Of a DNA stretch of 36,600 nucleotides, positions 1 through 8,069 are shown in pieces. Source of the stretch: Solirubrobacterales bacterium (GTDB taxonomy: Bacteria > Actinomycetota > Thermoleophilia > Solirubrobacterales > 70-9); NCBI GenBank assembly GCA_025964255.1, contig JAOPZF010000044.1, positions 1-36,600 on the forward strand. Reading direction: 5' to 3'. Under the pieces are notes generated by a model that worked only from the letters and a program-made list of their open reading frames with translations, was not told the DNA's origin and searched no databases. Made by a program: the position numbers and the translations under genes. Every line of letters starts with the position of its first letter. Position 1 is the stretch's first letter.

Positions 1-167
1 GCCCGCGCGGCGCCGCTCACCTCGGCGCGCCCGGCGGCGACCCCTTCCTCGTAGCCCGCCGCCTGCGCCTGCCGTAGCTCCGCCTCGCGACGCGCTTCGG
101 CCGCTTCCAGCTGCTCCTCGGCCGGCCGCGGCGGGGCCAGCTCGGGAAACTCAAACGACGAGCTCAT
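1..167 (-). CDS. fliH: Flagellar assembly protein FliH, N-terminal part (cut by window edge)
   Basis: Reading leftward from ATG at 165-167, the frame stays open to the window edge (about 55 residues). It begins MSSSFEFPEL, followed by a charged Glu/Ala/Arg/Gln stretch and the motif YEEGVAAGRAE. This G/Y-x-x-G-x-x-x-G pattern is typical of the FliH/YscL amino-terminal region. In the family, FliH binds and restrains the export ATPase FliI and links it to the C-ring on the cytoplasmic side of the flagellar export apparatus. The start lies 17 nt inside the end of fliG, which suggests translational coupling and matches the usual fliF-fliG-fliH order. Glutamate is mostly GAG, as in fliG and unlike fliF. 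The C-terminal FliI-binding region is outside the window, so the call rests on position plus the N-terminal motif. Confidence 0.8.
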   Translation of the reverse strand, partial: MSSSFEFPELAPPRPAEEQLEAAEARREAELRQAQAAGYEEGVAAGRAEVSGAAR

Positions 168-1233
168 CGCCGCCCCAATGCCCGACCGTCAGCTCGCCTT
201 CTTCCTCGAGGCGACGCACCTCGGCGACGACCTGGCTCTGCGCTTCCTCGACCACCGATTTGCGCTGCGGCGGTTGGTACTCGATCTCCTCGGCCAGCAG
301 CTCGGAGCGCCGTTCGGAGACGTTGGCGAGGACTTTTTCGCGCACTTCGTCGGGGACGCCGCGGAGGGCCAGTGCCAGGTCGGCGTCATCGACGCCTTTC
401 AGCACCGCCTGCAGCGCGCGATCGTCGAGTTTGACGATGTCCTCGAAGGTGAAGAGCAGCGCCCGGATCTCTTCGGCGAGGTCCTCGTCGGACTGGGCCA
501 GCGTCTCCAGCACGTTGCGCTCGGTCGGGCGGTCGGCGTGGTTCAGGATGTCGGCAAGCGAGCGGACGCCGCCGGAGCTCGCGTACTCCTCGGAGAGCAC
601 GTTGGAGAGCTTCTGGCGCATCACCGTCTCGACCTCGCGGATCACCGCCGGGCTGGTCTCGCTCATCCGCGCGATCCGCAGCGACACGTCGGCCTGTTCG
701 TCCTCGTCGAGCAGCGCCAGCGTCTCGGCGGCGAGCGTGGTGTAGAGGCTGGAGATGATCAGGGCCTTGGTCTGCGGCGCCTCGTTGCGGAGGAAGGCGA
801 CGATCTGCTCGGGCGGCGTGCGAGCGAGGAACTCGAACGGCCGCATCTCGATCACCGCCGAGAGCCGGCCGGTGATTTCGGCGGCCCGCTCGGGGCCGAG
901 CGCCCGCTCCAGCACTTCGCGCGCGTAGTCGACGCCGCCCGCGGCGATCGAGCTGAGTGCCAGCGAGTTCTCGCTCACCTCCTGCAGCACCTGCTCGATC
1001 TGCTCGCGCGGGATTTCGCCCGCCTTCGCCATCTCCAGCGAGAGCTCCTCGATCTCCGGCTCCGACAGGTGGCCGAAGACCTCGGCCGCCTTGCCCGAGC
1101 CGAGCGCCACGAGCAGCACCGCGGCCTTGCGCCGACCGCGCAGCGGCGGCGCCTCGGTGGGCTGACCGGGCCGACGCTGGGAAGCCGGGACGCCGGCGCG
1201 CTCGATCGGGACGAGCTCGTTCGGCGCGGGCAC
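151..1233 (-). CDS. fliG: Flagellar motor switch protein FliG
   Basis: 360 residues, slightly longer than the usual 330-340 because of a Pro/Arg-rich N-terminal tail of about 33 residues. FliG forms the upper C-ring on the cytoplasmic face of the MS ring and carries the torque-generating surface facing the stator. The FliF-binding N-domain runs from about 35 (RKAAVLLVALG). The middle domain carries EAPQ at 151-154 in place of the usual EHPQ motif. The C-terminal torque domain around 255-325 contains LLFTFEDIVKLDDRALQAVL, with the expected charged residues. The start is GTG at 1231-1233, directly abutting the fliF stop codon. The 3' end overlaps fliH by 17 nt. Glutamate is mostly GAG, a sharp change from the neighbouring fliF. 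Confidence 0.96.
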   Translation of the reverse strand: MPAPNELVPIERAGVPASQRRPGQPTEAPPLRGRRKAAVLLVALGSGKAAEVFGHLSEPEIEELSLEMAKAGEIPREQIEQVLQEVSENSLALSSIAAGGVDYAREVLERALGPERAAEITGRLSAVIEMRPFEFLARTPPEQIVAFLRNEAPQTKALIISSLYTTLAAETLALLDEDEQADVSLRIARMSETSPAVIREVETVMRQKLSNVLSEEYASSGGVRSLADILNHADRPTERNVLETLAQSDEDLAEEIRALLFTFEDIVKLDDRALQAVLKGVDDADLALALRGVPDEVREKVLANVSERRSELLAEEIEYQPPQRKSVVEEAQSQVVAEVRRLEEEGELTVGHWGGDELVV

Positions 1234-2739
1234 CTAGCTCTCCTTCATCCAGGCGCGCAGCTGCTGGGCGACCCGGTCGGAGTCCATCGCGGCGACCTCT
1301 TCGGCGTTGTCGGGCAGGCCGGCGCGGTCTTCCTCCCCCCAGTCATCGCCACGGTGCACTTCGAGTTCGGCCAGCGAGGTCGGCGCGTTCAGTTCGCGCA
1401 GCCACAGCGGTTCGGCGAGGACGTCGTCCTGTTTCTTGCGCAGCTGACGGCCGGCGAAGAAGAGGAAGCCGAGCGCGGCGAGGCCGAGCACCGCGTACTT
1501 GGCGTAGCTGGTGATCCCCGGGCCGGCGGGCGCCGCGACGGTCGGCGGTTTGGCGAAGGCGATGCGGCTGGTGGTGATCGTGTCGCCGCGTTTCGGTTCG
1601 ATCCCGGCGGCCGCTTTGACCGCCGATTCAAGCGAGGCCATTTCGCCCGCCGGCACCGATTTGTCGACGATCAGGGCGACGTGCTGCTGCTGCACCGTGC
1701 CCGGCGCGACCTTGGTGTGTTCGATCGTCTTGTTGACGCCGTACTGGGTTTCGGCGTTTTTCCGTTTGTAGTTCGAGGGGCCGCCCGCGGCGCCGGCGCC
1801 GGCCGCGTAGCTGGGGATGTTCCCGGCGGTCCCCGCGGCGCCGCCCACGGCCGTCGTGCCCGCTCCTTTCAGCGACTCGCTTTCCTTTTGTGCCTGCAGC
1901 GGCGTGCCCTGGTTGGCGTACGTAAGTTTCGACTGCGTCGTCTGGTTGGCGTTCAGTTCCGCCTGCACCTGGACGCGGCCTTTTTCGGGGCCGATCGTGC
2001 GCGCCAGGAGGGCGTCGAGGCGCGTTTCCATGGCCTCGTCGTACTTCGCTTCGAGTGACTGTTTGGTGTCGCCGCCACTGATCCCCCCGCCTTCGCCCGC
2101 GGGCCAGAGCGTCGCGCCGCTGCCGTCGGTGATCGTCACCTGGTTCGGGTCGAGGCCTTCGACCGACGCCGCGACCAGGTGGGCGATCCCCTTGGTCGGC
2201 CCGGAGCCGAGCCGGCCACCGGCCTCGGTGGAGATCAGCACCGCCGCGGTCGGCTTGATCGCTTCTTCGGAGAAGAGCTGTTCTTCGGGCAGGGTGAGGG
2301 TGACGTTGGAGCCCTTGACACCTTCGACCTGGTCGATGGTGCGTTCGAGTTCGCCCTCGAGCGCCCGCTGGTAGGTCACTTTCTGCTGGAAATCGGAGGC
2401 GCCGAACTGTTGCGAATCGAAGAGTTCGAAGCCCGGTTTGGCGCCGCCCAGCGCGTCGCTTTCGGCCAGCGCGATCCGCGCTTCAGAGACATTGGCGGAG
2501 GGGACGCCGACGGCGGTGCCGCTGTTTTCGAGCTTGTAGGGGATGCCCTTTTCGGTCAGGACTTCGGTGACCTGGCCGGTTTCGGAAGGTTCGATCCCGG
2601 TCGCCAGCGTCGTGTAGCTCTGCTTCGTCGCCATCTGGAAGAGGACGAAGACGAGGATCAGGATCGCCAGCCCGGCGCCGCCGAGGGCGATTTTGCCGCG
2701 CGGGGAGAGGCGGCCGAGGACTGATTTGATCGAGGCCAC
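1234..2739 (-). CDS. fliF: Flagellar MS-ring protein FliF
   Basis: 501 residues, a little short for FliF (about 530-570). It builds the MS ring in the cytoplasmic membrane, the platform on which rod and C-ring assemble. TM1 is near residues 17-36 and TM2 near 408-426, followed by a basic RKK. Between them is the YscJ/FliF ring-building region, with family motifs such as GFELFD and an EGELERTI segment, and then a Gly/Ala-rich linker. The C-terminal tail ends LRAWMKES, the FliG-docking helix. The start is GTG at 2737-2739, one base after the fliE stop. Glutamate is almost all GAA, in contrast to fliG immediately downstream. The short length comes mainly from the linker and C-terminal tail. Confidence 0.96.
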   Translation of the reverse strand: MASIKSVLGRLSPRGKIALGGAGLAILILVFVLFQMATKQSYTTLATGIEPSETGQVTEVLTEKGIPYKLENSGTAVGVPSANVSEARIALAESDALGGAKPGFELFDSQQFGASDFQQKVTYQRALEGELERTIDQVEGVKGSNVTLTLPEEQLFSEEAIKPTAAVLISTEAGGRLGSGPTKGIAHLVAASVEGLDPNQVTITDGSGATLWPAGEGGGISGGDTKQSLEAKYDEAMETRLDALLARTIGPEKGRVQVQAELNANQTTQSKLTYANQGTPLQAQKESESLKGAGTTAVGGAAGTAGNIPSYAAGAGAAGGPSNYKRKNAETQYGVNKTIEHTKVAPGTVQQQHVALIVDKSVPAGEMASLESAVKAAAGIEPKRGDTITTSRIAFAKPPTVAAPAGPGITSYAKYAVLGLAALGFLFFAGRQLRKKQDDVLAEPLWLRELNAPTSLAELEVHRGDDWGEEDRAGLPDNAEEVAAMDSDRVAQQLRAWMKES

Positions 2740-2740
2740 G

Positions 2741-3067
2741 TCAGATCTGGGTGTGGAAGATTTCGGTGTACGCTTCGACCGCTTTGGAGCGGACCTGCGT
2801 GGCGAGCTCCATCGAGAGCTGCGCTTCCTGCACCGCGGTGACCACGGTGCTCAGGTCCTGCGTCTGCCCGGTCGCCAGCGCGGTCGCCTGGGTCGACGCC
2901 GCCTCTTGGGTCTTCTGCAGACCGTCGATGGCGTTCGAGAGCATGGCGCCGAAGCCGCCGGTGGGATCCGACGCGCCGGCCGCGGCGCCTGCCTTTTCGG
3001 CGCTGCCGATCTTGCCTACCGACCACTGCGAGGCAGGCGAGGAGATGGCGGAGATCGGGAGCGTCAT
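2741..3067 (-). CDS. fliE: Flagellar hook-basal body protein FliE
   Basis: 108 residues, normal size. FliE is the adaptor between the MS ring (FliF) and the proximal rod (FlgB) and is exported by the flagellar type III apparatus. The diagnostic C-terminus is present: a helix with ELATQVRSKAVEAYTEIF, matching the family VR-K-VEAY-EI pattern. The N-terminal half is low in complexity (Ala/Gly/Ser). ATG at 3065-3067 overlaps the flgC stop by one base (TGATG), so the two are probably translationally coupled. The gene sits between flgC and fliF, as in many flgBC-fliEFGHI operons. Confidence 0.95.
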   Translation of the reverse strand: MTLPISAISSPASQWSVGKIGSAEKAGAAAGASDPTGGFGAMLSNAIDGLQKTQEAASTQATALATGQTQDLSTVVTAVQEAQLSMELATQVRSKAVEAYTEIFHTQI

Positions 3068-3507
3068 CAGAGGAGTTCGATCGTTTTCGAGAAGACTTGC
3101 TTGGTCGTCTGCATCGCGGTGACGTTGGCCTGGTAGCTGCGCGAGGCGTCGATCAGGTCGGTCATTTCGCTGACCGGGTTGACGTTCGGCATTTCGACGT
3201 AGCCCTGCCCGTCAGCCTCCGGGTTGGAGGGTTCGTAGACTTTCTTGGTCGGCGTCGTGTCGTCGACGATCGCCGCGACTTCGACCCCGGCGGGCGCGCT
3301 GCCCGAGCCCATCGCCCCAGCCAGGGAACCGGCGAAGGTGTCGGAGCCCGAAGACTCCTGCAGGATCACGTCCTGCCGTTTGTAGGCGCCGCCTCCGGGG
3401 GTGCGGGTCGTTTCCGCGTTGGCGAGGTTCGCCGAGGTGACGTCCATCCGCAATCTCTGGGCGGTCAGCCCTGAGGCCGATATGTTCAGTGCATCGAAGA
3501 GGCCCAT
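3067..3507 (-). CDS. flgC: Flagellar basal-body rod protein FlgC
   Basis: 146 residues, typical. This proximal rod subunit is secreted by the flagellar export apparatus. The N-terminal flagellar rod/hook motif is GLFDALNISASGLTAQRLRMDVTSANLANAE (residues 2-32, with the ANLANAE signature). The conserved C-terminus contains MPNVNPVSEMTDLIDASRSY, followed by a helix ending KTIELL. ATG at 3505-3507 lies 4 nt after the flgB stop. Glutamate codons are mostly GAA. No truncation or missing motif is seen. Confidence 0.96.
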   Translation of the reverse strand: MGLFDALNISASGLTAQRLRMDVTSANLANAETTRTPGGGAYKRQDVILQESSGSDTFAGSLAGAMGSGSAPAGVEVAAIVDDTTPTKKVYEPSNPEADGQGYVEMPNVNPVSEMTDLIDASRSYQANVTAMQTTKQVFSKTIELL

Positions 3508-3511
3508 CAGC

Positions 3512-3868
3512 TCAGCCCAGTCCCATCGCGGTTTTCATGATCTGCACGCGGCTGTTCGCGATCTGGGTGAGGGCGTTCAGTTCGAGCCCATTTTCGGCGA
3601 GCTTGGCCGCTTCGGCTTCGGAGTCGACGCCGTTGCCGTCGGCGCGCTGGGCGCCGGTCGCCAACTCTTCGGGCGCGAAGGTGACCCCCGCCACCCCTTC
3701 CGGTTCATCTTCAAGCGCGTTCGCCAGGGTCGCGTGGAAATCGACGTCGCTCGGCTGGAAGCCGGGCGTGTCGGCATTGGCGATGTTGTTGGAGAGGACC
3801 GTGTTGCGAAGCGTCGCGCCGGAGATGGCGCGCATCAACGTGATCTGGGTCGGGTCAAGGATGCTCAT
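3512..3868 (-). CDS. flgB: Flagellar basal-body rod protein FlgB
   Basis: 118 residues from ATG 3866-3868 (MSILDPTQITLMRAISGATL). An upstream ATG at 3956-3958 would add 30 non-conserved residues that run across the promoter, so it was not chosen. FlgB is the first proximal rod subunit, exported to sit on FliE. The ANADTPGFQPSDVDF segment is the standard rod-protein motif, and the C-terminus ends in a helix (NSRVQIMKTAMGLG). This is the first gene of the operon. A sigma28-like promoter ends 17 nt upstream of the start codon, giving a predicted leader of only about 10 nt. No good Shine-Dalgarno sequence is evident. Confidence 0.95.
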   Translation of the reverse strand: MSILDPTQITLMRAISGATLRNTVLSNNIANADTPGFQPSDVDFHATLANALEDEPEGVAGVTFAPEELATGAQRADGNGVDSEAEAAKLAENGLELNALTQIANSRVQIMKTAMGLG

Positions 3869-3884
3869 CGAGGATTCCGCCCTC

Positions 3885-3911
3885 TCATCGGCCGCCGTCG
3901 CCGAGCCTTTA
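3885..3911 (-). promoter_or_regulatory. Sigma28 (FliA/SigD/WhiG)-like promoter of the flgB operon
   Basis: On the minus strand, TAAAGGCT (3911-3904), exactly 11 nt, then GCCGATGA (3892-3885). The classical flagellar sigma consensus is TAAAGTTT-N11-GCCGATAA, so 13 of 16 positions match with the exact spacer. It ends 17 nt before the flgB ATG, giving a predicted transcript with about a 10 nt leader. Seen directly; function inferred. Confidence 0.65.
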
Positions 3912-3962
3912 GGCCGATCAGCGGTTTGGACGCAAAAAGCCATTCCAAATCGAGGCATCCGG

Positions 3963-3989
3963 TCAAGTGCCGGGCTTCGTTGTCGATAA
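3963..3989 (+). promoter_or_regulatory. Possible sigma28-like promoter of the GGDEF-EAL gene
   Basis: TCAAGTGC (3963-3970), 11 nt, then GTCGATAA (3982-3989): 12 of 16 positions of the flagellar sigma consensus with the exact spacer, divergent from the flgB promoter. Against it, the start codon at 3998 would then be almost leaderless, and the AAGGA ribosome site (3988-3992) overlaps the -10, so it would not be in the transcript. The promoter and this ribosome site cannot both be used on the same RNA. Confidence 0.4.
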
Positions 3990-3997
3990 GGACCGCA

Positions 3998-6301
3998 GTG
4001 GTCGACTCATCCCAAAATCCAAGCTGGCCCGAGGACGAGCAACTCGGCTCCTTCCTCGACCGCCTCGGCGGGGGAAGGGAGGACGAGAGCGGTCGGCTGA
4101 TCGACCGGCTGCCGGTCATCGTCTACGCCTCCGAGCTCGGCGAGACCGGGCGCTGGCGCTACGTCAGCCCCCAGGTCGAGGAGATCCTCGGCTTCACCCC
4201 GGAGGAGTTCCTTTGCGACCCGGGCCTCTGGGCCCGCCAGGTCCATCCCGACGATCGCCTCCACGCGCTCGCGGTGGAAAGCCGCGATGCGCTGGGCAAC
4301 CGCGAAACCGCGCCGATCGAGTACCGCATGTATACGAAGAGCGGCCGGCTGGTCTGGATGCTCGACGAGGCGGTGCTCGAGCCCGACGGCGCCGGTGTCC
4401 CGGTCTGGCACGGCGTCCTCTACGACATCACCGAACGCAAGACGATCGAGATCGACCTGCAGCGCGCGCTCGACCAACAGGCGGTCGTCGCCCGGCTCGG
4501 CGGACGGGCGCTGAAAAACGGCGACCCGGAGGCGTTGATGCACGACGCGGTGACCTTGATCGGGGAACTCGACGGGGTCGAGGCCGCATGTATCTGGGAG
4601 GTCGGGCGCGACGGCCGCCGGCTCAACCTCTGCGCCGGGCTACAGGACAGTCGCCGGGGCGAAGGCCGCCGCGTCTCCGCCGGGCGCGAATCGCACGCGG
4701 GGGCGGCGCTCGACGCCAGCATCGCGGTGATCGTCCCCGACTGGTCGGGCGACGACCGCTTCACGATGCCGCCCGCCGTCCGCGCCCTCGGCGCCGCCTC
4801 CTCGCTGGCGGTGATGATCGACGGCAAGGACCGACCCTTCGGCGTGCTCGATGTCCACTCGCGTGAGCCGGGCCGCTTCGGCCCCAAGGACGTGCCCTTC
4901 CTCGAAGCCTCCGCCAACGTCCTTGCCGACGCCTTCGAGCGCCACGCCGCCGACCGCGCGCTGCGCCACCGCGTCCTCCACGACGCGCTGACCGGCCTGC
5001 CCAACCGGCTCAGCTTCGTCGACTCGGTCGACGACGCGCTCGGCCGCGCCTCGGTCTCCGGCTCGCCGGTCGGGATCCTCTTCCTCGACCTCGACCACTT
5101 CAAGCTGATCAACGACAGCCTCGGCCACCACGCCGGCGACGCCCTGCTGCGCGCCGTCGCGCCGCGGCTGCGCTCGCACCTGCGCCCCGGTGACATCGTC
5201 GCCCGCTTCGGCGGCGACGAGTTCGGGATCCTGATCGACCGCCTCGCCGACGACGCTGAGGCGATGGCGATCGCCGAGCGGGTCGCCTCGGCCTTCGCCC
5301 AGCCGTTCTCGATGCAGGGCGTCGACCACTTCGTCAACGCCTCGATCGGGATCGCCGTGGCGCGCCTCGCCGACGGCCGGCCGACCAACGCCGAGCTGTT
5401 GATCCGCGACGCCGACGCGGCGATGTACGCGGCCAAGGAAAGCGGCCGCAACCGCTCCGTCCTCTTCGACGCCGAGATGCGGGCAAGCGCCCAGCGCCGC
5501 CTGCAGACCGAACGCGAGCTCCGCGGCGCGGTCGAGCGCGATGAGCTCGAGCTGCGCTACCAGCCGATCGTCAACCTGCGCTCCGGCGAGGTCACCGGCC
5601 TCGAGGCGCTGGTCCGCTGGCGCCACCGCGAGCGCGGCCTGCTCGACCCGGTCGACTTCGTCTCGATCGCCGAGGACGGCGGGCTGATCGAGCCGATCGG
5701 CCGCTGGGTGCAGGAGCGCGCCGCCCGCCAAGTCCTCGAATGGCACGAGCTGCGCCCCGATGCCCGCCCGCTCGACGTCGCGATCAACCTCTCCGCCCGC
5801 CAGGTATCCCACCGCGACCTGCCGGCGACGATCGCCGAGGTGATCGCCCGCACCGGCCTCGACCCGGTTCATCTGCACCTGGAGATCACCGAGACCGTCC
5901 TGGTCGAGGAGTCGGCGGCGGCGATCGCGACGCTCGAGGCGCTCAACGAGCTCGGCGTCCGCCTCGTCCTCGACGACTTCGGCACCGGCTACTCGTCGCT
6001 CGCCTATCTCAGCCGCTTCCCCTTCCACGCGCTGAAGATCGACCGCTCCTTCGTCGACACGCTCGGCGTCGAACAGGAGGGGACGGCGATCGTCGAGGCG
6101 GTGATCGGGATGGCCCGGGCGCTCTCCCTCGAAGTGATCGCCGAGGGGGTCGAGAAGCAGATCCAGCTCGACGAGCTGGTCCGGCTCGACTGCGACTACG
6201 GCCAGGGCCACTTCTTCCACGAGGCGCTGCGGGCCGAGCAGATCAGCCGGCTGATCGAGGCCGACGCGCTCGACTATTCCGGGATTTCGTCGACCAGGTA
6301 G
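3998..6301 (+). CDS. PAS-GAF-GGDEF-EAL cyclic-di-GMP signalling protein
   Basis: 767 residues from GTG 3998, chosen for AAGGA five bases upstream and because the frame further upstream only mirrors flgB and flgC. Domain order: PAS with PAC tail about 40-155, GAF about 165-315, GGDEF about 320-485, EAL about 500-750. The GGDEF site is intact (RFGGDEF near 402) and is preceded by an RxxD inhibitory site (RPGD, five residues before GGDEF). The EAL site is intact (GLEALVRW near 534, DDFGTGYSSL, KIDRSF). Both diguanylate cyclase and phosphodiesterase activity are therefore possible. There is no membrane segment or signal peptide, so it is probably a cytoplasmic sensor. It is divergent from the flagellar operon, fitting c-di-GMP control of motility. 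Its 3' end overlaps the convergent ABC binding-protein gene by 28 nt. Confidence 0.93.
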   Translation: MVDSSQNPSWPEDEQLGSFLDRLGGGREDESGRLIDRLPVIVYASELGETGRWRYVSPQVEEILGFTPEEFLCDPGLWARQVHPDDRLHALAVESRDALGNRETAPIEYRMYTKSGRLVWMLDEAVLEPDGAGVPVWHGVLYDITERKTIEIDLQRALDQQAVVARLGGRALKNGDPEALMHDAVTLIGELDGVEAACIWEVGRDGRRLNLCAGLQDSRRGEGRRVSAGRESHAGAALDASIAVIVPDWSGDDRFTMPPAVRALGAASSLAVMIDGKDRPFGVLDVHSREPGRFGPKDVPFLEASANVLADAFERHAADRALRHRVLHDALTGLPNRLSFVDSVDDALGRASVSGSPVGILFLDLDHFKLINDSLGHHAGDALLRAVAPRLRSHLRPGDIVARFGGDEFGILIDRLADDAEAMAIAERVASAFAQPFSMQGVDHFVNASIGIAVARLADGRPTNAELLIRDADAAMYAAKESGRNRSVLFDAEMRASAQRRLQTERELRGAVERDELELRYQPIVNLRSGEVTGLEALVRWRHRERGLLDPVDFVSIAEDGGLIEPIGRWVQERAARQVLEWHELRPDARPLDVAINLSARQVSHRDLPATIAEVIARTGLDPVHLHLEITETVLVEESAAAIATLEALNELGVRLVLDDFGTGYSSLAYLSRFPFHALKIDRSFVDTLGVEQEGTAIVEAVIGMARALSLEVIAEGVEKQIQLDELVRLDCDYGQGHFFHEALRAEQISRLIEADALDYSGISSTR

Positions 6302-7296
6302 GCGTTGGTGAGCATTTCGCTGGCCTTCGGCAGGTTCGAGATCAGTTCTTCGTCGCGCATCCAGGCGCCGAATTCTTCCCACTCTTTCGGGTTCATCCAG
6401 CCGTAGGGCACCCCCGCCGGAGTGTTTGAGAGCAGCGGCAGCGTCGCCGCGACCTGGGCTTCGGTCAGTTTCGGTTCGAGGCTCGAGTTGGCGGCGAGGA
6501 TCGCTTCGCTCGCGGATTTCGGGTTCGCCACCGCGGCTTCGGTGCCGCGCTGCAGGGCGCTCATGAACAGGCGGATCCTCGGTCCCTCTTCCGCCAGCGT
6601 CGCGCGGCGGGCGACGATGACGAGCTCGTCGTAGGTCGGCACGCCGAGTTCGTCGACCGGGGTGATCACCGGTTCTTTGCCGGCTTCGCGCAGGGCGACG
6701 CCCTCGACGTTGGAGTAGCCGCCGAGCATCGCGTCGGCCGAGCCGTTGGCCAGCGAGGGGATCAGGCCGAAGCCGACGTTCACCTTTTTCACCGTCGAGG
6801 CGGGCACTTTGGCGCGACGGAGGATCGTTTCGAGAAACGCTTCCTGGTACGGGATCCCGGCGTAGGAGACGGTTTTCCCTTTCAGGCCGGCGGCGCTTTT
6901 GATCCCAGATTTTTTCAGCCACATCAGCGAGGTCAACGGCCGGTTGACGAGGGCCGCGACGGCGACGACGTCGAGGCCCTGTTCGCGCGCCAGCATCAGC
7001 TGCGGCTCGTAGGTGATCGCCAGGTCGGTCTTGCCGGCGGCGACGTCCTTGAGCGGCGCTGACGGATCGGTCGGCGTGTTGATCGCCACTTCCAGGCCCG
7101 CTTCCTTGAAGAAGCCTTCTTTTTCCGCCATGTAGATCCCGGCGTGATCCGCGTTGGGAACGTAGTCGAGATCGAGCGAGAGCTTTTCGGCTTCGCCCTT
7201 CGTGTTCTCGGACTTGGAGCCACAGGCGGCGACGCCGAGGGCGAGGATCAGGAGGGCGAGGGCGACCGCGGTCACCCGGGCGGTGATGGGCTTCAT
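6274..7296 (-). CDS. ABC transporter substrate-binding lipoprotein, NMT1/ThiY-like
   Basis: 340 residues from ATG 7294-7296. The signal peptide ends in the lipobox GVAAC (Cys25). The NMT1/THI5-like periplasmic-binding fold begins with DLDYVPNADHAGIYMAEKEG, close to the WxPNTNHxGLYVA start of thiamine-pyrimidine binding proteins (ThiY). Later motifs include KGKTVSYAGIP and a C-terminal YGWMNPKEWEEFGAWM. It delivers a small organic ligand to the permease encoded just upstream. A pyrimidine thiamine precursor is the best guess. A sulfonate is the alternative, given the sulfur genes nearby. No thiamine riboswitch was recognised. Glutamate is mostly GAA. Last gene of the operon; its end overlaps the GGDEF-EAL gene. 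Confidence 0.85.
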   Translation of the reverse strand: MKPITARVTAVALALLILALGVAACGSKSENTKGEAEKLSLDLDYVPNADHAGIYMAEKEGFFKEAGLEVAINTPTDPSAPLKDVAAGKTDLAITYEPQLMLAREQGLDVVAVAALVNRPLTSLMWLKKSGIKSAAGLKGKTVSYAGIPYQEAFLETILRRAKVPASTVKKVNVGFGLIPSLANGSADAMLGGYSNVEGVALREAGKEPVITPVDELGVPTYDELVIVARRATLAEEGPRIRLFMSALQRGTEAAVANPKSASEAILAANSSLEPKLTEAQVAATLPLLSNTPAGVPYGWMNPKEWEEFGAWMRDEELISNLPKASEMLTNAYLVDEIPE

Positions 7297-7307
7297 TGCC
7301 TCACGTT

Positions 7308-8069
7308 TTACCGCCAAGTGACGACGAGGCGCTGTGCGAGGGTCGTCAGGCCGACCAGGAGGATGCCGATCAGGGCGAGAATCGCGACCGCGGCGAAGAC
7401 CTCTCCCTCCTTGAAGTTGTTGTTGTCCTGCTGGATCAGCAGCATCAGGCCCGAGTTGGAGCCGGCCAGCTCGGCGAAGATGGCGACGATCGGGGTGATC
7501 GCGACGGCGATCTTGGCGCCGCTGAAGAAGGAGGGGAGCGCGGTCGGCGCTTCGACCCGGCGGAAGATCGCCCAGCGCGAGGCATCGAGCGTGCGCATCA
7601 TCTTCACCGCCTCGGGGTCGACCTGCCGCAGGCCGTCGAGCGTGGCGACGACGATCGGGAAGAAGACCGAGGCGGCGATGATGATCACCTTCGGCCAGAT
7701 CCCGTAGCCGAACCAGATCACCAGGATCGGCGCGAGGACGACGATCGGGACCGCCTGGAGGGCGACGGTGAGCGGGAAGACGGCGTCGCGGAGGAGGTTC
7801 GAGAAGCGCATCGCGACCGCCAGCAGGAGGCCGAAGAGGACGCCGACGAGGAGCCCGATGAGGATCTCGCGCAGCGTCACCCAGGTGTTTTCCCAGAGCA
7901 CCGAGCGGCCGTGCCAGAACGCTTCGGCGACTTCGGCGGGGGAGGGGACGAGGAACGATTCGAGCCCCAGTTCTTCGGCCAGCCAGCCGGTCGAGGCGGC
8001 AATCTGCCAGGCCGCGATCAGGGCCGCGACGAGCAGGGCGGGGAGGAGGATCCTTCTTGCCGTCCTCAC
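7308..8069 (-). CDS. ABC transporter permease (SsuC/TauC/ThiX type)
   Basis: 253 residues, typical of binding-protein-dependent permeases of the nitrate/taurine/thiamine-precursor group. The first membrane helix is at 7-24. About six helices in all are predicted by eye, with the cytoplasmic EAA-type loop around 150-175 (DGLRQVDPEAVKMMRTLDASRW), which contacts the ATPase. GTG at 8067-8069 overlaps the ATPase stop (GTGA, 4 nt), and the substrate-binding protein starts 11 nt after its stop. The three genes form one operon read leftward: ATPase, permease, binding protein. Confidence 0.92.
   Translation of the reverse strand: MRTARRILLPALLVAALIAAWQIAASTGWLAEELGLESFLVPSPAEVAEAFWHGRSVLWENTWVTLREILIGLLVGVLFGLLLAVAMRFSNLLRDAVFPLTVALQAVPIVVLAPILVIWFGYGIWPKVIIIAASVFFPIVVATLDGLRQVDPEAVKMMRTLDASRWAIFRRVEAPTALPSFFSGAKIAVAITPIVAIFAELAGSNSGLMLLIQQDNNNFKEGEVFAAVAILALIGILLVGLTTLAQRLVVTWR

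Noticed and set aside
178-2058. 626-codon open frame on the plus strand opposite fliG and fliF
   Set aside because: It mirrors two well-conserved flagellar genes. Long antisense frames are expected at this GC content, and the Arg/Gly/Leu-rich product matches no fold.
4640-6922. Very long minus-strand frame opposite the GGDEF-EAL gene
   Set aside because: Composition is typical of an antisense shadow, and it runs across the ABC binding-protein gene in the wrong frame.
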